Source: Sphingobacterium hungaricum (GTDB lineage Bacteria; Bacteroidota; Bacteroidia; Sphingobacteriales; Sphingobacteriaceae). From it: 64,000 bases of DNA. Positions 63,154 through 64,000 of the stretch are shown piece by piece. The stretch spans positions 751,099 to 815,098 of the forward strand of contig NZ_MU158698.1 of NCBI RefSeq assembly GCF_015210005.1, given 5' to 3'. The translations under genes were made by a program, and so were the position numbers. The notes below the pieces were generated by a model that saw only the letters and a program-made list of their open reading frames with translations, was not told where the DNA came from and ran no database searches. How positions within the stretch are numbered: the first letter of the stretch is position 1; every line of letters begins with the position of its first letter.

Positions 63154-63978
63154 ATGGTCAAAAGCAAAAACATACAGGTTAAGGGAATAAATATTGTTCT
63201 GTTGGAGTATCATAGAGAAGATTATATCTCCTTAACTGATATTGCACGATATAAAGACTCCAATCATACCGATATTATCATTCAAAACTGGATGAGAAAT
63301 AGGAATACGATTGAATTGTTGGGATTCTGGGAATCAATTTACAATTTAGAGTTTAAACCCCTCGAATTCGAGGGGTTTAGAAAAGAGGCTGGACTAAACA
63401 GCTTCGTAATGACTCCAAAGAGATGGATAGAAAAGACCAATGCTATCGGCATTGTTTCAAAATCTGGTCGATATGGAGGAACATTTGCGCATAAAGATAT
63501 TGCCTTAGAATTTGCGTCTTGGATTTCGATTGAATTCAAACTCTATGTTATTAAAGAGTTTCAGCGTCTTAAAGAAGATGAAAATAATCGACACTTATTA
63601 GATTGGAATTTACAGCGTACTATTTCCAAAATCAACTACCACATCCATACGGACGCAATCAAGGTAAACCTCATTCCGAAAGAAGTTACTAAACAACAGG
63701 CGAATTTTGTGTATGCACATGAAGCAGATTTGCTGAATGTCGCACTTTTTGGTATTACAGCCAAACAATGGAGAGATGAAAATCCAAACAGCACTGGAAA
63801 CATTCGAGATTATGCCACATTAGAACAATTGGTGGTGTTGAGTAACATTGAAAGCATCAATGCCTTATTAATCGAGCAAGGACTTTCACAGAGCGAACGA
63901 CTCGTTCAACTCAATAAAGTCTCCATTACGCAAATGAAATCTTTATTGGAAAACAAAACAGCCAATCGACTCAAATAA
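63154..63978 (+). CDS. KilA-N domain protein
   Basis: The 274-residue protein carries a KilA-N DNA-binding domain (about 10-130) seen in phage and bacterial proteins: DYISLTDIARYKDSNHTDII, IQNWMRNRNTIELLGFWE, PKRWIEKTNAIGIVSKSGRY and GGTFAHKDIALEFASWIS, followed by EFKLYVIKEFQRLKEDE. The C-terminal half (FGITAKQWRDENPNSTGNIRDY) is the usual companion domain. Bacterial chromosomes often have such lone genes, and their role is unknown. Part of the coding region (63354-63379) is a perfect palindrome. Confidence 0.85.
   Translation: MVKSKNIQVKGINIVLLEYHREDYISLTDIARYKDSNHTDIIIQNWMRNRNTIELLGFWESIYNLEFKPLEFEGFRKEAGLNSFVMTPKRWIEKTNAIGIVSKSGRYGGTFAHKDIALEFASWISIEFKLYVIKEFQRLKEDENNRHLLDWNLQRTISKINYHIHTDAIKVNLIPKEVTKQQANFVYAHEADLLNVALFGITAKQWRDENPNSTGNIRDYATLEQLVVLSNIESINALLIEQGLSQSERLVQLNKVSITQMKSLLENKTANRLK
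63354..63379. repeat. Perfect 26-bp palindrome within the KilA-N gene
   Basis: TAAACCCCTCGAA at 63354-63366 is followed directly by its exact reverse complement at 63367-63379. It encodes KPLEFEGFR, a stretch that fits the family, so it does not look like an insertion. In RNA it would form a 13-bp stem limited only by loop needs. Confidence 0.85.
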
Positions 63979-64000
63979 ATCGTCAAAAAAAAGACCCGCA

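Noticed and set aside
1..64000. CRISPR arrays, rRNA genes, complete insertion sequences
   Set aside because: No regularly spaced repeats, rRNA-like sequence or transposase frames were seen anywhere in the window.

Overview
The window looks like chromosomal DNA of a Bacteroidota member, most likely a Sphingobacteriaceae-type bacterium (Sphingobacterium/Pedobacter-like). Four things point there. Upstream sequences repeatedly match the phylum's promoter form, TTG then about 19 bases then TAnnTTTG. Shine-Dalgarno sites are mostly absent. MraY carries an insertion and FtsZ a long linker with a C-terminal peptide of Bacteroidota type. Anti-sigma/TonB/carboxypeptidase-regulatory domain proteins are present. 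No rRNA, IS transposase or CRISPR array was seen. One tRNA gene is present.

Layout. 1-3262: rnpA (cut by the window edge) and rpmH, mscL, an orphan LuxR-type response regulator and a TIM-barrel sugar isomerase. 3422-19157 (minus strand): a complete, tightly packed division and cell wall (dcw) cluster, mraZ-rsmH-ftsL-ftsI-murE-mraY-murD-ftsW-murG-murC-ftsQ-ftsA-ftsZ, with a MraZ-box-like tandem repeat before mraZ and paired DnaA-box-like sites between ftsA and ftsZ. 19485-22724: aspS and an isolated lutB. 22961-23919: an unusual ABC ATPase with a tiny overlapping membrane partner. 24054-27808: a divergent cluster of sigma factor, anti-sigma/TonB hybrid and vWA protein. 27822-33941: an EEP-family hydrolase, M14 carboxypeptidase, dihydroorotase, AI-2E permease and methyltransferase.

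34560-37786 is a two-gene accessory island: an OLD-family ATPase/TOPRIM nuclease (578 aa) followed by a UvrD-like helicase (496 aa), overlapping by one base. Gene sizes, order and motifs fit a Gabija-type anti-phage system. It lies between a 600-bp gene-poor stretch and a tRNA-Met gene.

38291-57785 holds housekeeping genes: START-like protein, LptF/G permease, ribBA, DCC protein, succinate-semialdehyde dehydrogenase, outer-membrane protein, then an operon of histidine kinase, response regulator, TPR protein, hemE and hemJ. These are followed by a YjjG nucleotidase, amino acid permease, ACP phosphodiesterase, tyrS, a DUF4397 lipoprotein, ftsK, lolA and a LacI regulator. A 198-bp MITE-like imperfect palindrome sits between tyrS and the DUF4397 gene.

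57870-63058 encodes hexuronate breakdown: MFS transporter, mannonate dehydratase and an SDR oxidoreductase on the minus strand, divergent from KDG kinase and KDPG aldolase. A 22-bp LacI-type operator lies in the divergent region. The window ends with a KilA-N protein gene that contains a perfect 26-bp palindrome.
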